A stretch of DNA of 64,000 nt from Ligilactobacillus animalis KCTC 3501 = DSM 20602. GTDB taxonomy: Bacteria > Bacillota > Bacilli > Lactobacillales > Lactobacillaceae. Below are positions 1 to 9,672 of the stretch, one piece after another. The translations under genes and the position numbers were made by a program. Location of the stretch: assembly GCF_001434535.1 (NCBI RefSeq), contig NZ_AYYW01000014.1:62001-126000 (forward strand), in the 5' to 3' direction. The notes beneath the pieces were generated by a model. That model worked only from the letters and a program-made list of their open reading frames with translations. It searched no databases and had not been told where the DNA came from. Numbering within the stretch: the first letter of the stretch is position 1; the number at the start of each line of letters is the position of its first letter.

Positions 1-72
1 ATGACTTTGATCGGCTCGTTATTGTCGGATATCATTTTGAGTTTGGTCGATCCACGGGTCCGGATCGAATAA
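1..72 (+). CDS. oppB: Oligopeptide ABC transporter permease OppB, C-terminal end (partial)
   Basis: The reading frame is open from the left window edge to a TAA at 70-72, giving the last 23 residues, which end in SLVDPRVRIE. A hydrophobic segment followed by a short VDPR(V/I)R tail is typical of the C-terminus of OppB/DppB-type permeases. The next gene, 13 bp downstream, is clearly oppC, so oppB is the expected neighbour. Only the tail is visible; the rest lies outside the window. The identification rests on context plus this tail. Confidence 0.8.
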   Translation: MTLIGSLLSDIILSLVDPRVRIE

Positions 73-85
73 TGGGGGAAGGATT

Positions 86-955
86 ATGAAAAAGAATACG
101 TCTAATTTCTCAATGATCGTGCGCGAATTTAAACAGGACAAGGGAGCAACATTTTTCTTGTTTTTACTGTTAGCACTGATTTTTTTTATTTATATTTATG
201 CAGCTTTTTTGAATACTAAGCAAGTAATGCATGTGGACATCATAAACAGCTACGGCCACCCCGGAAAAGGTGGGCATTTGTTGGGGACCGACCAAGGTGG
301 ACGTGATGTTTTGAAGTATTTAGTGTTGGGGGCACGTAATTCATTAGATATTGGTTTAGCGGTCACATTGATCGTTGAAGTGATCGGGATCGTTTTTGGC
401 TTGGTCGCAGGTTATTACGGTGGGCTCGTCGATAATATCATGATGCGCTTTTTGGATTTTATGATGCTGTTACCGATGCTGATGTTAGTTATCGTGATCG
501 TGTCGATCATTCCAAATTATAGTATGTTGGACTTTATTTTAGTCGTTTCGGCTTTTTTATGGGTCGGTACGGCAAGGTTGATCCGCTCTAAGACGCTAGC
601 TGAAGCGCATAAAGAATATGTTTATGCGGCTGTGACTTCAGGGAGTAGTGCTTGGAAGATCATGTTGACCGATATTTTGCCAAATATCAGTTCACTTATC
701 ATTGTTGATCTGATCTTGAGCTTGACATCAAATATCGGGATCGAAGTTGGTTTAAGTTTCTTAGGGTTTGGTTTGCCGGAATCAGTGCCAAGTTTAGGTT
801 TGATGATCGGATTAGCTCAAGATCCGGATGTCATGATCGGGGCGCCTTGGGTCTGGATGCCGGCATCGTTGTTGATATTGTTGTTGTGTGTGGGCATTAG
901 TTATGTTGGAAATGTTATTCGACGTGCGTTTGATGCACGTCAGCGCTTAGGATAA
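86..955 (+). CDS. oppC: Oligopeptide ABC transporter permease OppC
   Basis: 289-residue inner permease subunit of an Opp/Dpp peptide importer, forming the membrane channel with OppB. A cytoplasmic N-terminus leads into a first membrane segment at about residues 22-44. An extracytoplasmic stretch with the family signature GTDQGGRDV (about residues 67-75) precedes four or five further helices. The ABC contact loop (EAHKEYVYAAVTSG, followed by ILPN) is near residues 175-200. Start ATG is preceded by GGGGGAAGG. The order oppB-oppC-oppA matches the oppDFBCA arrangement of lactic acid bacteria, so oppD and oppF would be expected upstream of the window. Confidence 0.95.
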   Translation: MKKNTSNFSMIVREFKQDKGATFFLFLLLALIFFIYIYAAFLNTKQVMHVDIINSYGHPGKGGHLLGTDQGGRDVLKYLVLGARNSLDIGLAVTLIVEVIGIVFGLVAGYYGGLVDNIMMRFLDFMMLLPMLMLVIVIVSIIPNYSMLDFILVVSAFLWVGTARLIRSKTLAEAHKEYVYAAVTSGSSAWKIMLTDILPNISSLIIVDLILSLTSNIGIEVGLSFLGFGLPESVPSLGLMIGLAQDPDVMIGAPWVWMPASLLILLLCVGISYVGNVIRRAFDARQRLG

Positions 956-972
956 GCGAGGAGGAATTTAAA

Positions 973-2721
973 ATGGGGAGAAGACATTTATTCACGCAAA
1001 CAGTAGCTTTATTAACAGTTTTAGCTGGAACACTAGCTGTTCCGACCAGTACTGTCTTAGCCAAAGATGTCACGTTGAAACAAACGCATGTTAATCATAA
1101 AAAGGAACTAAAAGGTGGCACGCTAAAAGTCGGCTATCCTTCAAATACGAACTTTAAAGGCATCTTTATCCAAGAATTGGGGACCGATTCTGAAACAAAT
1201 AGGTTGGCAGAATTAGGCCAATCGGGATTGTTCAGAAAAGATAAAAATGGTAAGTATGTCAAAGGCGGGTTAGCCGATGTTTCATTTGACCGCGGTAGTA
1301 AAATAGCTTTGATCACGATTGGACCGAAAACTCGCTGGTCTGATGGCAAGCCAGTGACAGCCCGAGATATGGCATTTGTCTATGAGATCATCGCTAATAA
1401 AGATAGTACATCTGAATACTACAGTGACGCTCTTGAGACGATCATGGGGATGAAGGAATATCACGAAGGTAAAGCTGATAAGATCTCGGGTCTGCAGATC
1501 AAAGATAGCAAGCACCTTTTGATCCACTATAAGAAGATGACACCAGCGATGGAGTATGTTGATTCAGGTTATCTGTACAATGATGCTCAACCCTATCACT
1601 ACTTAAAAGATGTGCCGATGTCTAAGATGGCACAAAGTGATAAGGTACGCAAACACCCATTGTTCTTTGGACCATATACGATCAAAAAAGTCGTTCAAGG
1701 TGAAGCGATCGAGTGGGTCCCAAATAAATATTACGGTGGTAAGAAGCCTAAGTTAGACAAAGTGGTCGAAGAAGTTGTACCAGTAGCACAGATCGCAGAA
1801 GCTATGCGTTCGCATAAGTATGATGTCATCTTGCATGAATCACGGGCTACTTATGCTAAGACGAGCAAGGTCGATCAATATGTGACACTAGGGACGATGG
1901 CATATGGCTTGCAATACATGGGCTTTCGTGTCGGGGATAAGGGTGCGAATGGTACAAGCGTGTTAGACAAAAAGCTAGTTACGAATAACCGCTCTTTACG
2001 TCTTGCTTTGGCTTATGCGATGAATACGCAACAGATCGTCAAAGAATATGGTGCTGGTCTGCAAAAATGGGCCAATTCAATGGTCTCGCCAGCTTATGGT
2101 GCATATCATGACAATAAGATCAAGCCGTATTATCAAAATTTGAAGAAAGCTGATCAATTGCTTGATCGAGCTGGTTTCAAACGAGGAAAAGATGGTTATC
2201 GGACTCAGCCAAATGGTAAAGAATTGACATTACATTTGTTAGATCAAGCAAGTGGACGTGGAAATGATGAGATCCGAGCTAATTATATGCAACTTTGGAA
2301 AAAGATCGGGGTCAGAGTTGAGTTAGTAAATGATCGTCCTTTGGAATTTAATACATATGAAGATCTGCTTCATAGTAATTCACATAAGTTTGATATTTGG
2401 TTTGGTAACTGGTCATTGGGTCAAGAGCCATCAACTGCAGCGACTGCAGCTTACAGTCCAAAGTCTTCGTTCAACCACGGGCATTTTGTAACTAAAGAAA
2501 ACACAAAACTATTGAAGTCGTTGAATTCAGAAAAAGCATTTAACCCTAAATATCGGATCGAGCAGATGCACAAGTGGCAAGAATATATGCGCAAAGAAGC
2601 TTATGTCGTTCCACTTTCATATAGTTATGATCTGACAGCAGTAGGTAAAAATGTCAAAGGAATGACGGTCGATGATAGTACGCAATTGACAGTGTGGGAC
2701 AATGTTTGTTTAACAAAATAA
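973..2721 (+). CDS. oppA: Oligopeptide-binding protein OppA, paralogue 1
   Basis: 582-residue extracytoplasmic substrate-binding protein of the SBP_bac_5 family, delivering peptides to OppBC. The N-terminal signal peptide is clear, but it reads LAGT where a lipobox would read LAGC, so no lipid-anchor cysteine is available; cleavage near VLAKD by signal peptidase I is predicted instead. Family features include GGTLKVG at the mature N-terminus, WSDGKPVTARD, and a C-terminal region with HKWQEYMRKEAYVVPLSY. SD GAGGAGG lies upstream of the ATG. It is the first of three tandem paralogues that share long identical stretches, for example HPLFFGPY and WVPNKYYGG. Confidence 0.93.
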   Translation: MGRRHLFTQTVALLTVLAGTLAVPTSTVLAKDVTLKQTHVNHKKELKGGTLKVGYPSNTNFKGIFIQELGTDSETNRLAELGQSGLFRKDKNGKYVKGGLADVSFDRGSKIALITIGPKTRWSDGKPVTARDMAFVYEIIANKDSTSEYYSDALETIMGMKEYHEGKADKISGLQIKDSKHLLIHYKKMTPAMEYVDSGYLYNDAQPYHYLKDVPMSKMAQSDKVRKHPLFFGPYTIKKVVQGEAIEWVPNKYYGGKKPKLDKVVEEVVPVAQIAEAMRSHKYDVILHESRATYAKTSKVDQYVTLGTMAYGLQYMGFRVGDKGANGTSVLDKKLVTNNRSLRLALAYAMNTQQIVKEYGAGLQKWANSMVSPAYGAYHDNKIKPYYQNLKKADQLLDRAGFKRGKDGYRTQPNGKELTLHLLDQASGRGNDEIRANYMQLWKKIGVRVELVNDRPLEFNTYEDLLHSNSHKFDIWFGNWSLGQEPSTAATAAYSPKSSFNHGHFVTKENTKLLKSLNSEKAFNPKYRIEQMHKWQEYMRKEAYVVPLSYSYDLTAVGKNVKGMTVDDSTQLTVWDNVCLTK

Positions 2722-2734
2722 AGGGGAGTATAAA

Positions 2735-4486
2735 TTGAAAAATAAAAAATTTTTGCAGCGCTTGGCTGTAGTAACGGCAGTAAGTTTAATGACTGTTTCT
2801 AGTGTACAGCCTTTAACAGCTAAAGCAGTTAGTTTCCCAGATGAATATGTGAATCATAAAAAAGCTCTCAAGAATGCGACCTTGCGTGTAGGGTATGCCA
2901 GCGATGAGCCGTTTAAAGGTATCTTCATCGATGAACTGGACAGTGACGGGAAAACAAGTGTTATGGCTGCACCTGGTTCCGCTAGTTTATTTGGCTATGA
3001 TAACGATGGTAAGTATGTTGCTGGAGGCTTTGGCAATGTTAAGTTTGATCGAAAAAACAATACTGCTTTGATCTCGATCACTAAGAAAGCCCGCTGGTCA
3101 GATGGTGAGCCAGTGACCTCCCGTGATGCAGCCTATGCTTACGAGATCCAAGCTAATAAAGATAGTAATTCTCCTTATTACAATGAGATGTTAGAAAATA
3201 TCGAGGGTGTGAAGGAATATCACGAAGGTAAAGCTGATAAGATCACAGGTTTGGAAGAAAAGGATAGTAAACATTTATTGATCCATTTTAAAGAATTAAC
3301 ACCAGCGGCTGAATATGCTGGCTCTGGCTATGTAGCGAATGTGGCCTATCCGTATCATTACCTAAAAGATGTTCCATTCGATAAATTAGTTTCAAGCGAT
3401 AAGGTCAGAAAACACCCATTGTTTTTCGGACCATATGCAATAAAGAAAATTGTTCAAGGTGAATCGATCGAATGGGTCCCAAATAAGTATTACGGTGGTC
3501 CTAAACCTAAATTAGCTAAGATCATAACCGAGATCGTACCCCTTTCTCAAGCTGCAACAGCTATGAAATCAGGGAAGTATGATGTTCTTTTAAATACATC
3601 AAGTGCAACATACAACAAGATAAAAGATGATAAGAAATTGGTAACTTTGGGGAGTTTAGGAACGGGGATCACCTATCTTGGCTTTAAAGTGGGTCATGCC
3701 GATAAAGATGGAAAAAGTGTGATGGATAAATCTTTACCGATAAGTAATCGTGCACTTCGTCAAGCTATGGCTTATGCAATGAATGTAGAGGCCGTAACTA
3801 AAAAGTTTGGTCATGGAGTGACAAAACATGCTAATACGCTGATCTCGCCAAATTATGGTACGTATCATGATAAAAGTGTCAAAGCGTATAACTTTAATTT
3901 AAAGAAGGCAAATGAACTGTTAGGCAAGGCTGGATTTAAGCGAGGTAAAGACGGGTACAGAACACAACCTAATGGTAAAAAATTGGTGTTGACCATGTTA
4001 GACCAAAAGGGAAGCGAGAGTAATGTGGCAGCTCGAGCTAACTATATCCAACTATGGAAAAAGGTAGGACTAAATGTCAAATTATATAGTGGTAAAGCGC
4101 TTGAGTATAACAACTATTTAGATGTGTTATCAAGCAATAAGAAACACAATTTTGACCTTTGGATCAGTGTTTGGAGTTTGCCACCGGAACCAACTAGCTA
4201 TCCAAGTTACATTTCGGCGCCAACATCAGAATTAAACTACGGTCATTTTACATCTAAGGAAAATGATAAATTGGTTGCTCAGATGAATTCACAAAAAGCA
4301 TTCAATACCAAATATCGGATCCAACAAATGCATAAATGGCAACAATATATGCAAAAAGAAGCGTATGTTGTTCCGTTATATTACCAATATGATCTAGAAA
4401 CAGTTGGTAAGAATGTGAAAAATATTTCAGCTGATGCCACGGATGTTAAATATAATCTCTGGGATCAAGTAGCATTGACTAAATAA
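2735..4486 (+). CDS. oppA: Oligopeptide-binding protein OppA, paralogue 2
   Basis: 583-residue SBP_bac_5 protein starting at TTG behind AAGGGGAG, 13 bp after paralogue 1. It has a signal peptide (MKNKKFLQRLAVV, then a hydrophobic core, cleavage near TAKA) and no cysteine that could serve as a lipobox. It aligns with paralogue 1 over its whole length (WSDGEPVTSRD, VRKHPLFFGPY, FKRGKDGYRTQPNGK, KAFNTKYRIQQMHKWQ). The greatest divergence is in the binding-lobe regions, as expected after duplication and change of peptide preference. It is probably co-transcribed with oppC and paralogue 1. Confidence 0.93.
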   Translation: MKNKKFLQRLAVVTAVSLMTVSSVQPLTAKAVSFPDEYVNHKKALKNATLRVGYASDEPFKGIFIDELDSDGKTSVMAAPGSASLFGYDNDGKYVAGGFGNVKFDRKNNTALISITKKARWSDGEPVTSRDAAYAYEIQANKDSNSPYYNEMLENIEGVKEYHEGKADKITGLEEKDSKHLLIHFKELTPAAEYAGSGYVANVAYPYHYLKDVPFDKLVSSDKVRKHPLFFGPYAIKKIVQGESIEWVPNKYYGGPKPKLAKIITEIVPLSQAATAMKSGKYDVLLNTSSATYNKIKDDKKLVTLGSLGTGITYLGFKVGHADKDGKSVMDKSLPISNRALRQAMAYAMNVEAVTKKFGHGVTKHANTLISPNYGTYHDKSVKAYNFNLKKANELLGKAGFKRGKDGYRTQPNGKKLVLTMLDQKGSESNVAARANYIQLWKKVGLNVKLYSGKALEYNNYLDVLSSNKKHNFDLWISVWSLPPEPTSYPSYISAPTSELNYGHFTSKENDKLVAQMNSQKAFNTKYRIQQMHKWQQYMQKEAYVVPLYYQYDLETVGKNVKNISADATDVKYNLWDQVALTK

Positions 4487-4503
4487 AGCGGGGCTGTGTT
4501 TCG

Positions 4504-4519
4504 TGTTTCACGTGGAACA
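4504..4519. promoter_or_regulatory. parS: parS-like centromere site (ParB/Spo0J binding)
   Basis: The 16-mer TGTTTCACGTGGAACA lies between oppA2 and yaaA. Read on the other strand it is TGTTCCACGTGAAACA, which fits the Bacillus parS consensus TGTTNCACGTGAAACA at every fixed position. Such sites load ParB and then SMC and usually cluster around the replication origin, so the window may lie in the origin-proximal part of the chromosome. No ParB gene is present here. Chance occurrence of a 15-position match in 64 kb is very unlikely. Confidence 0.8.
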
Positions 4520-4559
4520 AATATGCTAAAATTTGGGTAAAACGATTGGAATGAGAAAC

Positions 4560-5309
4560 ATGAAAATAATTATTTCACCCGCTAAAAAGATGCAAGATGC
4601 TACGAGTGACTTTGAAGTTCAAAGCCGACCTCAGTATATGTCAAAGACACAAGAACTTTTTGAGTGGCTACAACAATTGTCCTATCCACAACTAAAAGAG
4701 ATCTGGCACTGTAGCGATAAGTTAGCACAGTTGAACTATCAACGTTTAAAGGATTCAAAGCTCGACCAAAATCTAACGCCAGCTTTGTTTTCTTATGTGG
4801 GCTTACAGTATAGTTCGATGGCACCAGACTTATTAGAAGTGGAAGCTGTAGAATATCTAGCGCAAAATTTGCGGATCCTTTCGGGATTGTATGGGATCTT
4901 AGCACCATTTGATGGCATTATTCAATATCGCCTGGAGATGGGGTCTAAATTGCTGGATTCACAGTATCGTGATCTGTATAACTTTTGGGGCGCTGATCTA
5001 TACACGGCACTTTATGAGACTAAAGAGCCAGTGATCAATTTAGCTTCCAAAGAGTATGCAAAAGCGATCGAACGTTATTTGACGCCAGCGGATATCTTTA
5101 TCACTGTTGAATTCAAAGAATTTGACCAAAAGCGCCAAAAATATGTTCAAAAAGCTACACATGCGAAACAAGCACGGGGACAATTTGTACGTTACTTAGC
5201 ACAACATCAAGTAAAAACTTTAGAACAACTCAAAGGCTTTGATGAACTGGGGTATCATTTTGCAGCCGAAGTATCAACTGAAAAGGAGTACGTATTTTTA
5301 AAAGAATGA
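4560..5309 (+). CDS. yaaA: UPF0246/DUF328 protein YaaA, peroxide-stress protein
   Basis: 249-residue YaaA family protein. The canonical N-terminus MKIIISPAKKM fixes the start at the ATG at 4560; upstream in-frame TTG (4533) and ATG (4551) codons exist but would add residues absent from the family. Other hallmarks are GLYGILAPFDGI and YRLEMG (about residues 106-130) and a conserved C-terminal FKEFD and GYHF region. In E. coli YaaA lowers intracellular unincorporated iron and limits damage during H2O2 stress. It sits oddly inside an oppA array, just after the parS site, and may have its own promoter. Confidence 0.9.
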   Translation: MKIIISPAKKMQDATSDFEVQSRPQYMSKTQELFEWLQQLSYPQLKEIWHCSDKLAQLNYQRLKDSKLDQNLTPALFSYVGLQYSSMAPDLLEVEAVEYLAQNLRILSGLYGILAPFDGIIQYRLEMGSKLLDSQYRDLYNFWGADLYTALYETKEPVINLASKEYAKAIERYLTPADIFITVEFKEFDQKRQKYVQKATHAKQARGQFVRYLAQHQVKTLEQLKGFDELGYHFAAEVSTEKEYVFLKE

Positions 5310-5335
5310 TCAAAAGATAAAAAGGGGATAAACAG

Positions 5336-7081
5336 ATGGAGAAAAAGTGGGCAGTAAAAAGTGTTTTAGCGCTGGCGACAACATTATTGATGTCAGGGAC
5401 GGTCGTTAATAGTGTTCAAGCGGCTAAGTTTCCAATTGAATACGACAATCACAAAAAGCCAGTTAAAGGTGGGACCTTACGCGTTGGTGTTTCTGAGAAT
5501 GGGGTATTCAAAGGTGTATTTGCTGATGTTTTACGCTCGGATGCTCCTACAAGTGAGGTAGCGCAATTTGGCGAAATTAGTTTGTTCAGAGTAAACGATG
5601 ATTACACGTATGCCAAAGGTGGTTTGGCTAATGTTTCTATCGATTATGGTAAAAAGGAAGCAACAGTTAAGTTGAAGAAAAATGCAGGTTGGTCTGATGG
5701 GCAACCTTTGGAAGCTAAGGATCTTGAATATACCTATGAAGTTGCAGCTAATCGTGCTACCGGTTCAGCTGATTATAATGGACAGTTGCAAACTATTGAA
5801 GGTATTAAAGAATATCATGATGGTAAAGCCGACAAGATCTCTGGTCTAGAAATCAAAGATAAAAAGACTTTGGTGATTCATTTTAAGGAATTGGAGCCCG
5901 AGATCAAATTCCTGCATGCAGGGTACATTCTTTCGACAGCAATGCCATACCACTATCTAAAAGATGTTCCGTTTGATAAATTAGCTTCAAGTGATAAGTT
6001 ACAAGAGCATCCGCTATTTTATGGGCCATTTAAGATCAAAAATATGGTTCGGGGTGAATCGATCGAATGGGTCCCTAATAAATATTACGGGGGTAAAAAG
6101 CCTAATGTAAGTAAGGTAGATGTTGAAATGGTCTCTCCATCTAAGTCTGCTGCAGCAATGCGAGCTAATAAGTTTGACGTCTTACTATATGAAAATGGCA
6201 GTACCTATAATAAAGTGCGAAAATTATCGCAATATGTTGTTTTAGGCGAAAAAGCAAAGTATTATTCCTATCTCGGTTTTAAGGTCGGACGTGTCAACGA
6301 TAAAGGTGAAAGTGTGATGGATCGTAAGACACCAGTTCAAAATCGAGCTTTACGCCAAGCAATGGGCTATGCGCTTAACACCGATCAATTTGATAAGAAG
6401 TTTAGCTACGGTCTTGCTTATCGGGCTAATACGATCGTTCCGGACGTATTTGGAAAATACAATAATCATAAAGCAAAAGGTTATCCATTAGATCTAAAAA
6501 AAGCTAATAAATTATTGGACAAAGCTGGTTTCCGTATGCAAAAGGACGGTTATCGGACTTTACCAAATGGGAAAAAATTCACATTGAAGTTGTTAGCGCC
6601 AATGGGATCAGGTCCAATGAACGACCGAACAGCTATCGATGTGTATTTTGAACAATGGAAAAAAATTGGGGTCAAAGTTGAATTAAAGGATAATCGTCTC
6701 CAAGAATTTAATTCGTATGTTGAACAATTGACTAAAGATGGCAAAGGCTGGGATGTTTGGCTAAGTGCTTGGTCTGTAACTAATGCCCCAACGACTGGTG
6801 TTGCTGGTAGCTATATGCCTAATGACCCATATAACTTAGGACATTTTGTCACGAAAGAAAATACAGAGTTGATCAAATCATTGAGCTCTAAAGCAGCATT
6901 TAACGAAAAATATCAGCTTAAACAATTCCATAAGTGGCAAGATTACATGAATAAGGAAGCTTATATCGTTCCAATGAATTTCCGCTACAATACTTTTGTT
7001 TTCTCGAAAAAGTTAGCCAATGTTTCGTTGGATGATAAAAAAAGTTACAATTTATGGGAGAATATTGCTTTCACTAAATAA
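5336..7081 (+). CDS. oppA: Oligopeptide-binding protein OppA, paralogue 3
   Basis: 581-residue SBP_bac_5 protein with SD AAAAGGGG. The signal peptide (MEKKWAVKSVLALATTLLMSG) ends near VQAAK and again lacks a lipobox cysteine. It shares KGGTLRVGV, WSDGQPLEAKD, EHPLFYGPF, WVPNKYYGG and KWQDYMNKEAYIVPM with the two upstream paralogues but is the most diverged of the three. It is separated from them by yaaA, which argues for tandem duplication followed by insertion or rearrangement. A strong hairpin terminator follows directly. Confidence 0.93.
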   Translation: MEKKWAVKSVLALATTLLMSGTVVNSVQAAKFPIEYDNHKKPVKGGTLRVGVSENGVFKGVFADVLRSDAPTSEVAQFGEISLFRVNDDYTYAKGGLANVSIDYGKKEATVKLKKNAGWSDGQPLEAKDLEYTYEVAANRATGSADYNGQLQTIEGIKEYHDGKADKISGLEIKDKKTLVIHFKELEPEIKFLHAGYILSTAMPYHYLKDVPFDKLASSDKLQEHPLFYGPFKIKNMVRGESIEWVPNKYYGGKKPNVSKVDVEMVSPSKSAAAMRANKFDVLLYENGSTYNKVRKLSQYVVLGEKAKYYSYLGFKVGRVNDKGESVMDRKTPVQNRALRQAMGYALNTDQFDKKFSYGLAYRANTIVPDVFGKYNNHKAKGYPLDLKKANKLLDKAGFRMQKDGYRTLPNGKKFTLKLLAPMGSGPMNDRTAIDVYFEQWKKIGVKVELKDNRLQEFNSYVEQLTKDGKGWDVWLSAWSVTNAPTTGVAGSYMPNDPYNLGHFVTKENTELIKSLSSKAAFNEKYQLKQFHKWQDYMNKEAYIVPMNFRYNTFVFSKKLANVSLDDKKSYNLWENIAFTK

Positions 7082-7108
7082 TAGAAAATAGCGTAAGTTA
7101 TCGAAATA

Positions 7109-7149
7109 AAAAAGTCCCTAGGGAAAAATTTTTTCCTAGGGACTTTTTT
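7109..7149. terminator. Bidirectional intrinsic terminator
   Basis: Inverted repeat AAGTCCCTAGGG / CCTAGGGACTT with an A-rich left flank and T-run on the right. It serves the oppA array on the plus strand and, read in reverse, the DUF554 gene that ends at 7148. Confidence 0.85.
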
Positions 7150-7819
7150 AGTGCCAAAATAATAAAACAAGTGGTGGGATCAATAAACTTGGTAAGAGAT
7201 TCAAAACGCTGATCTTGGTAAGCTTGAGAATGTTTAAGCCTGCGACAAAGATCAAGATCCCACCAACGATCGAAACTTCGGCCATGAGTGCAGGGGAGAT
7301 AGCTGAGGCAAAAAAGAGAGCACAGAGATATAGACTTCCTTGCCAGATAAGCAACACGACCCCACATAAAGCGATCACCCAGCCGTATGCTGAAGCTAAG
7401 ATGATCGAGGTGATCCCATCTAATAATCCATTTGTCAAAAGATATGTATAGTTATGATTTAAAGCAGCCTCAAAAGGCCCGAGGATCGAAAGGGAGCCGA
7501 CGCAAAACAATAAGATCCCCGTTGAAAGTCCACTACTAGCGCGACTTCCTCCCAAGTGAGTGGTGAGTTGCTCAAAACGGTCTTCGAGTTTGAGTGCTTG
7601 TCCGATAACGCCACCGGTAACAAGGCTGACAATGAACAATACGGGTAGCTGGCTTTTTTGCATATTAGTCAAAGTACTGTTGAGTCCGATCATTAAGGCG
7701 CAAAGCCCTAAAGCTTGCATGACGATCTGATGATAACTGTCACCGAGCCCTTTTTTAAAGATCGAACCGACTGCGCTACCTAAAAAAATCATACCAACAT
7801 TAAAAAATGTACCCCACAT
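7148..7819 (-). CDS. DUF554 family membrane protein
   Basis: 223-residue polytopic membrane protein of the DUF554 (YdfK-like) family; its function is not established. The N-terminus MWGTFFNVG followed by a GSAVGS(I)F segment is characteristic. I chose the second in-frame ATG at 7819 because a TGAGG ribosome binding site overlaps the first ATG (7834) and is correctly spaced for 7819. About six or seven hydrophobic helices are seen. The gene stands alone between two convergent terminators. Confidence 0.8.
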   Translation of the reverse strand: MWGTFFNVGMIFLGSAVGSIFKKGLGDSYHQIVMQALGLCALMIGLNSTLTNMQKSQLPVLFIVSLVTGGVIGQALKLEDRFEQLTTHLGGSRASSGLSTGILLFCVGSLSILGPFEAALNHNYTYLLTNGLLDGITSIILASAYGWVIALCGVVLLIWQGSLYLCALFFASAISPALMAEVSIVGGILIFVAGLNILKLTKISVLNLLPSLLIPPLVLLFWH

Positions 7820-7839
7820 GGGAAGAAACCTCATTTCAC

Positions 7840-7876
7840 AAAAAAAGACTAAGCAAAGCCATGACTTTGCTTAGTC
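7840..7876 (-). terminator. Intrinsic terminator of the acetoin reductase gene
   Basis: GACTAAGCAAAG / CTTTGCTTAGTC perfect 12-bp stem followed on the minus strand by a run of T. It lies 16 bp past the SDR stop codon. Confidence 0.9.
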
Positions 7877-7891
7877 AACTATAGCAAAATT

Positions 7892-8695
<804 letters not shown>

Positions 8696-8726
8696 TTAAA
8701 ACCAACTTTAACTTCTAACTAAGTAT

Positions 8727-8754
8727 ACCATTTTTTGTTGATTAAGAAAATGGT
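8727..8754. promoter_or_regulatory. Inverted repeat between the SDR gene and pdxK
   Basis: ACCATTTT (8727-8734) and AAAATGGT (8747-8754) form a perfect 8-bp inverted repeat with a 12-bp spacer in the divergent intergenic region. The position fits an operator for the minus-strand SDR gene. The cognate regulator is not identifiable. Confidence 0.4.
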
Positions 8755-8770
8755 TACAACAGCAAGAAAC

Positions 8771-8798
8771 TTGAAATATACTAAAAAAAAGCTATAGT
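8771..8798 (+). promoter_or_regulatory. Sigma-A type promoter of pdxK
   Basis: TTGAAA (8771-8776), 16-bp spacer, TATAGT (8793-8798), 38 bp ahead of the pdxK start. Confidence 0.55.
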
Positions 8799-8835
8799 TA
8801 AGTAATTAAGACTGACATTTCAGGGGGTAGAATTG

Positions 8836-9672
8836 ATGCGGATAAAATTTGATGAAAAGATGCTTGTGGCCCAAGACCTTTCAGCGATCGGGAATCTCTC
8901 ATTGGCAGTGGCGATCCCGATCTTACAAGTACAAAAGATCCCGTTAGCTATCTTGCCTACGAGCCTATTATCGACCCAAAGTGAAGGCTTTGGCACCCCA
9001 GCAGTCAGTGATTGCTACTCCTTTGTCAAAGAGACTTTTGCACATTGGCAAGCACAAAATGTTAAGATCACGGCAGCATTGGTCGGTTATATCGATAATT
9101 TGGCTACTGGCGAAGCACTATACCAATATTTAAAACAGGCCGAGTTAGATCTAGTTGTAATCGACCCAGTTTTTGCTGATGAGGGGAAATTCTACCCTAA
9201 TTTAGATGAACGGCATTTAGCTTTGCAAAAAAAGTTATTGCAAGTAGCTGATTTTGCGACTCCAAATTTGACTGAAGCAAAATTTTTAACAGGCCAAATG
9301 CAAAACGATCCTGATCTAGCCAAATTAGCCCACGAGGTAGAACGGCTTTTACGTCCAGGAGGTCGGGCGGTCATCACTGGAGTTGAGTTGGATGGACAAA
9401 AGGGATGTATTTGGCTGGAGGATGGCCAGTTAAAAACCTGTGTCTTACCGAAAGTAACAGGCCACTTCTATGGGAGTGGTGATGTTTTTGCGGCGCTCTT
9501 AGCCTCATTTTTACGGCAAAAAGTTCCGTTTGAACAGGCGATAAAGCAAGCCACGGGGTTGACGCAACAAGCTTTGATCCAGACTGCTGACCAAAATGTT
9601 GATCGTAGTTATGGGATCTATCTGGGCGAGTTATTGCCACAATTAGCGAAGGGGATATCACATGAAGACTAG
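8836..9672 (+). CDS. pdxK: Pyridoxal/pyridoxine kinase (PfkB/ribokinase-like superfamily)
   Basis: 278-residue vitamin B6 kinase converting pyridoxal, pyridoxine or pyridoxamine to the 5'-phosphate. The N-terminus has the SAIGNLSLAVAIPILQ pattern, where family members read S.xG.gsL..aipvlq. It continues with LLSTQSEGFG, a central VVIDPVFAD, TPNLTEAKFLTG, and the anion-hole/catalytic GSGDVFAALLASFL near residue 215 (the GTGD motif in most members). ATG 8836 is favoured over the overlapping TTG 8833 because of AGGGGG 8 nt upstream. It overlaps by 11 bp with a gene for an ECF transporter S component, which supports a B6 salvage operon. Confidence 0.88.
   Translation: MRIKFDEKMLVAQDLSAIGNLSLAVAIPILQVQKIPLAILPTSLLSTQSEGFGTPAVSDCYSFVKETFAHWQAQNVKITAALVGYIDNLATGEALYQYLKQAELDLVVIDPVFADEGKFYPNLDERHLALQKKLLQVADFATPNLTEAKFLTGQMQNDPDLAKLAHEVERLLRPGGRAVITGVELDGQKGCIWLEDGQLKTCVLPKVTGHFYGSGDVFAALLASFLRQKVPFEQAIKQATGLTQQALIQTADQNVDRSYGIYLGELLPQLAKGISHED

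Noticed and set aside
1134-1527. Minus-strand open frames inside oppA1
   Set aside because: They lie wholly inside a strong family-matched gene, lack ribosome binding sites and resemble no protein.
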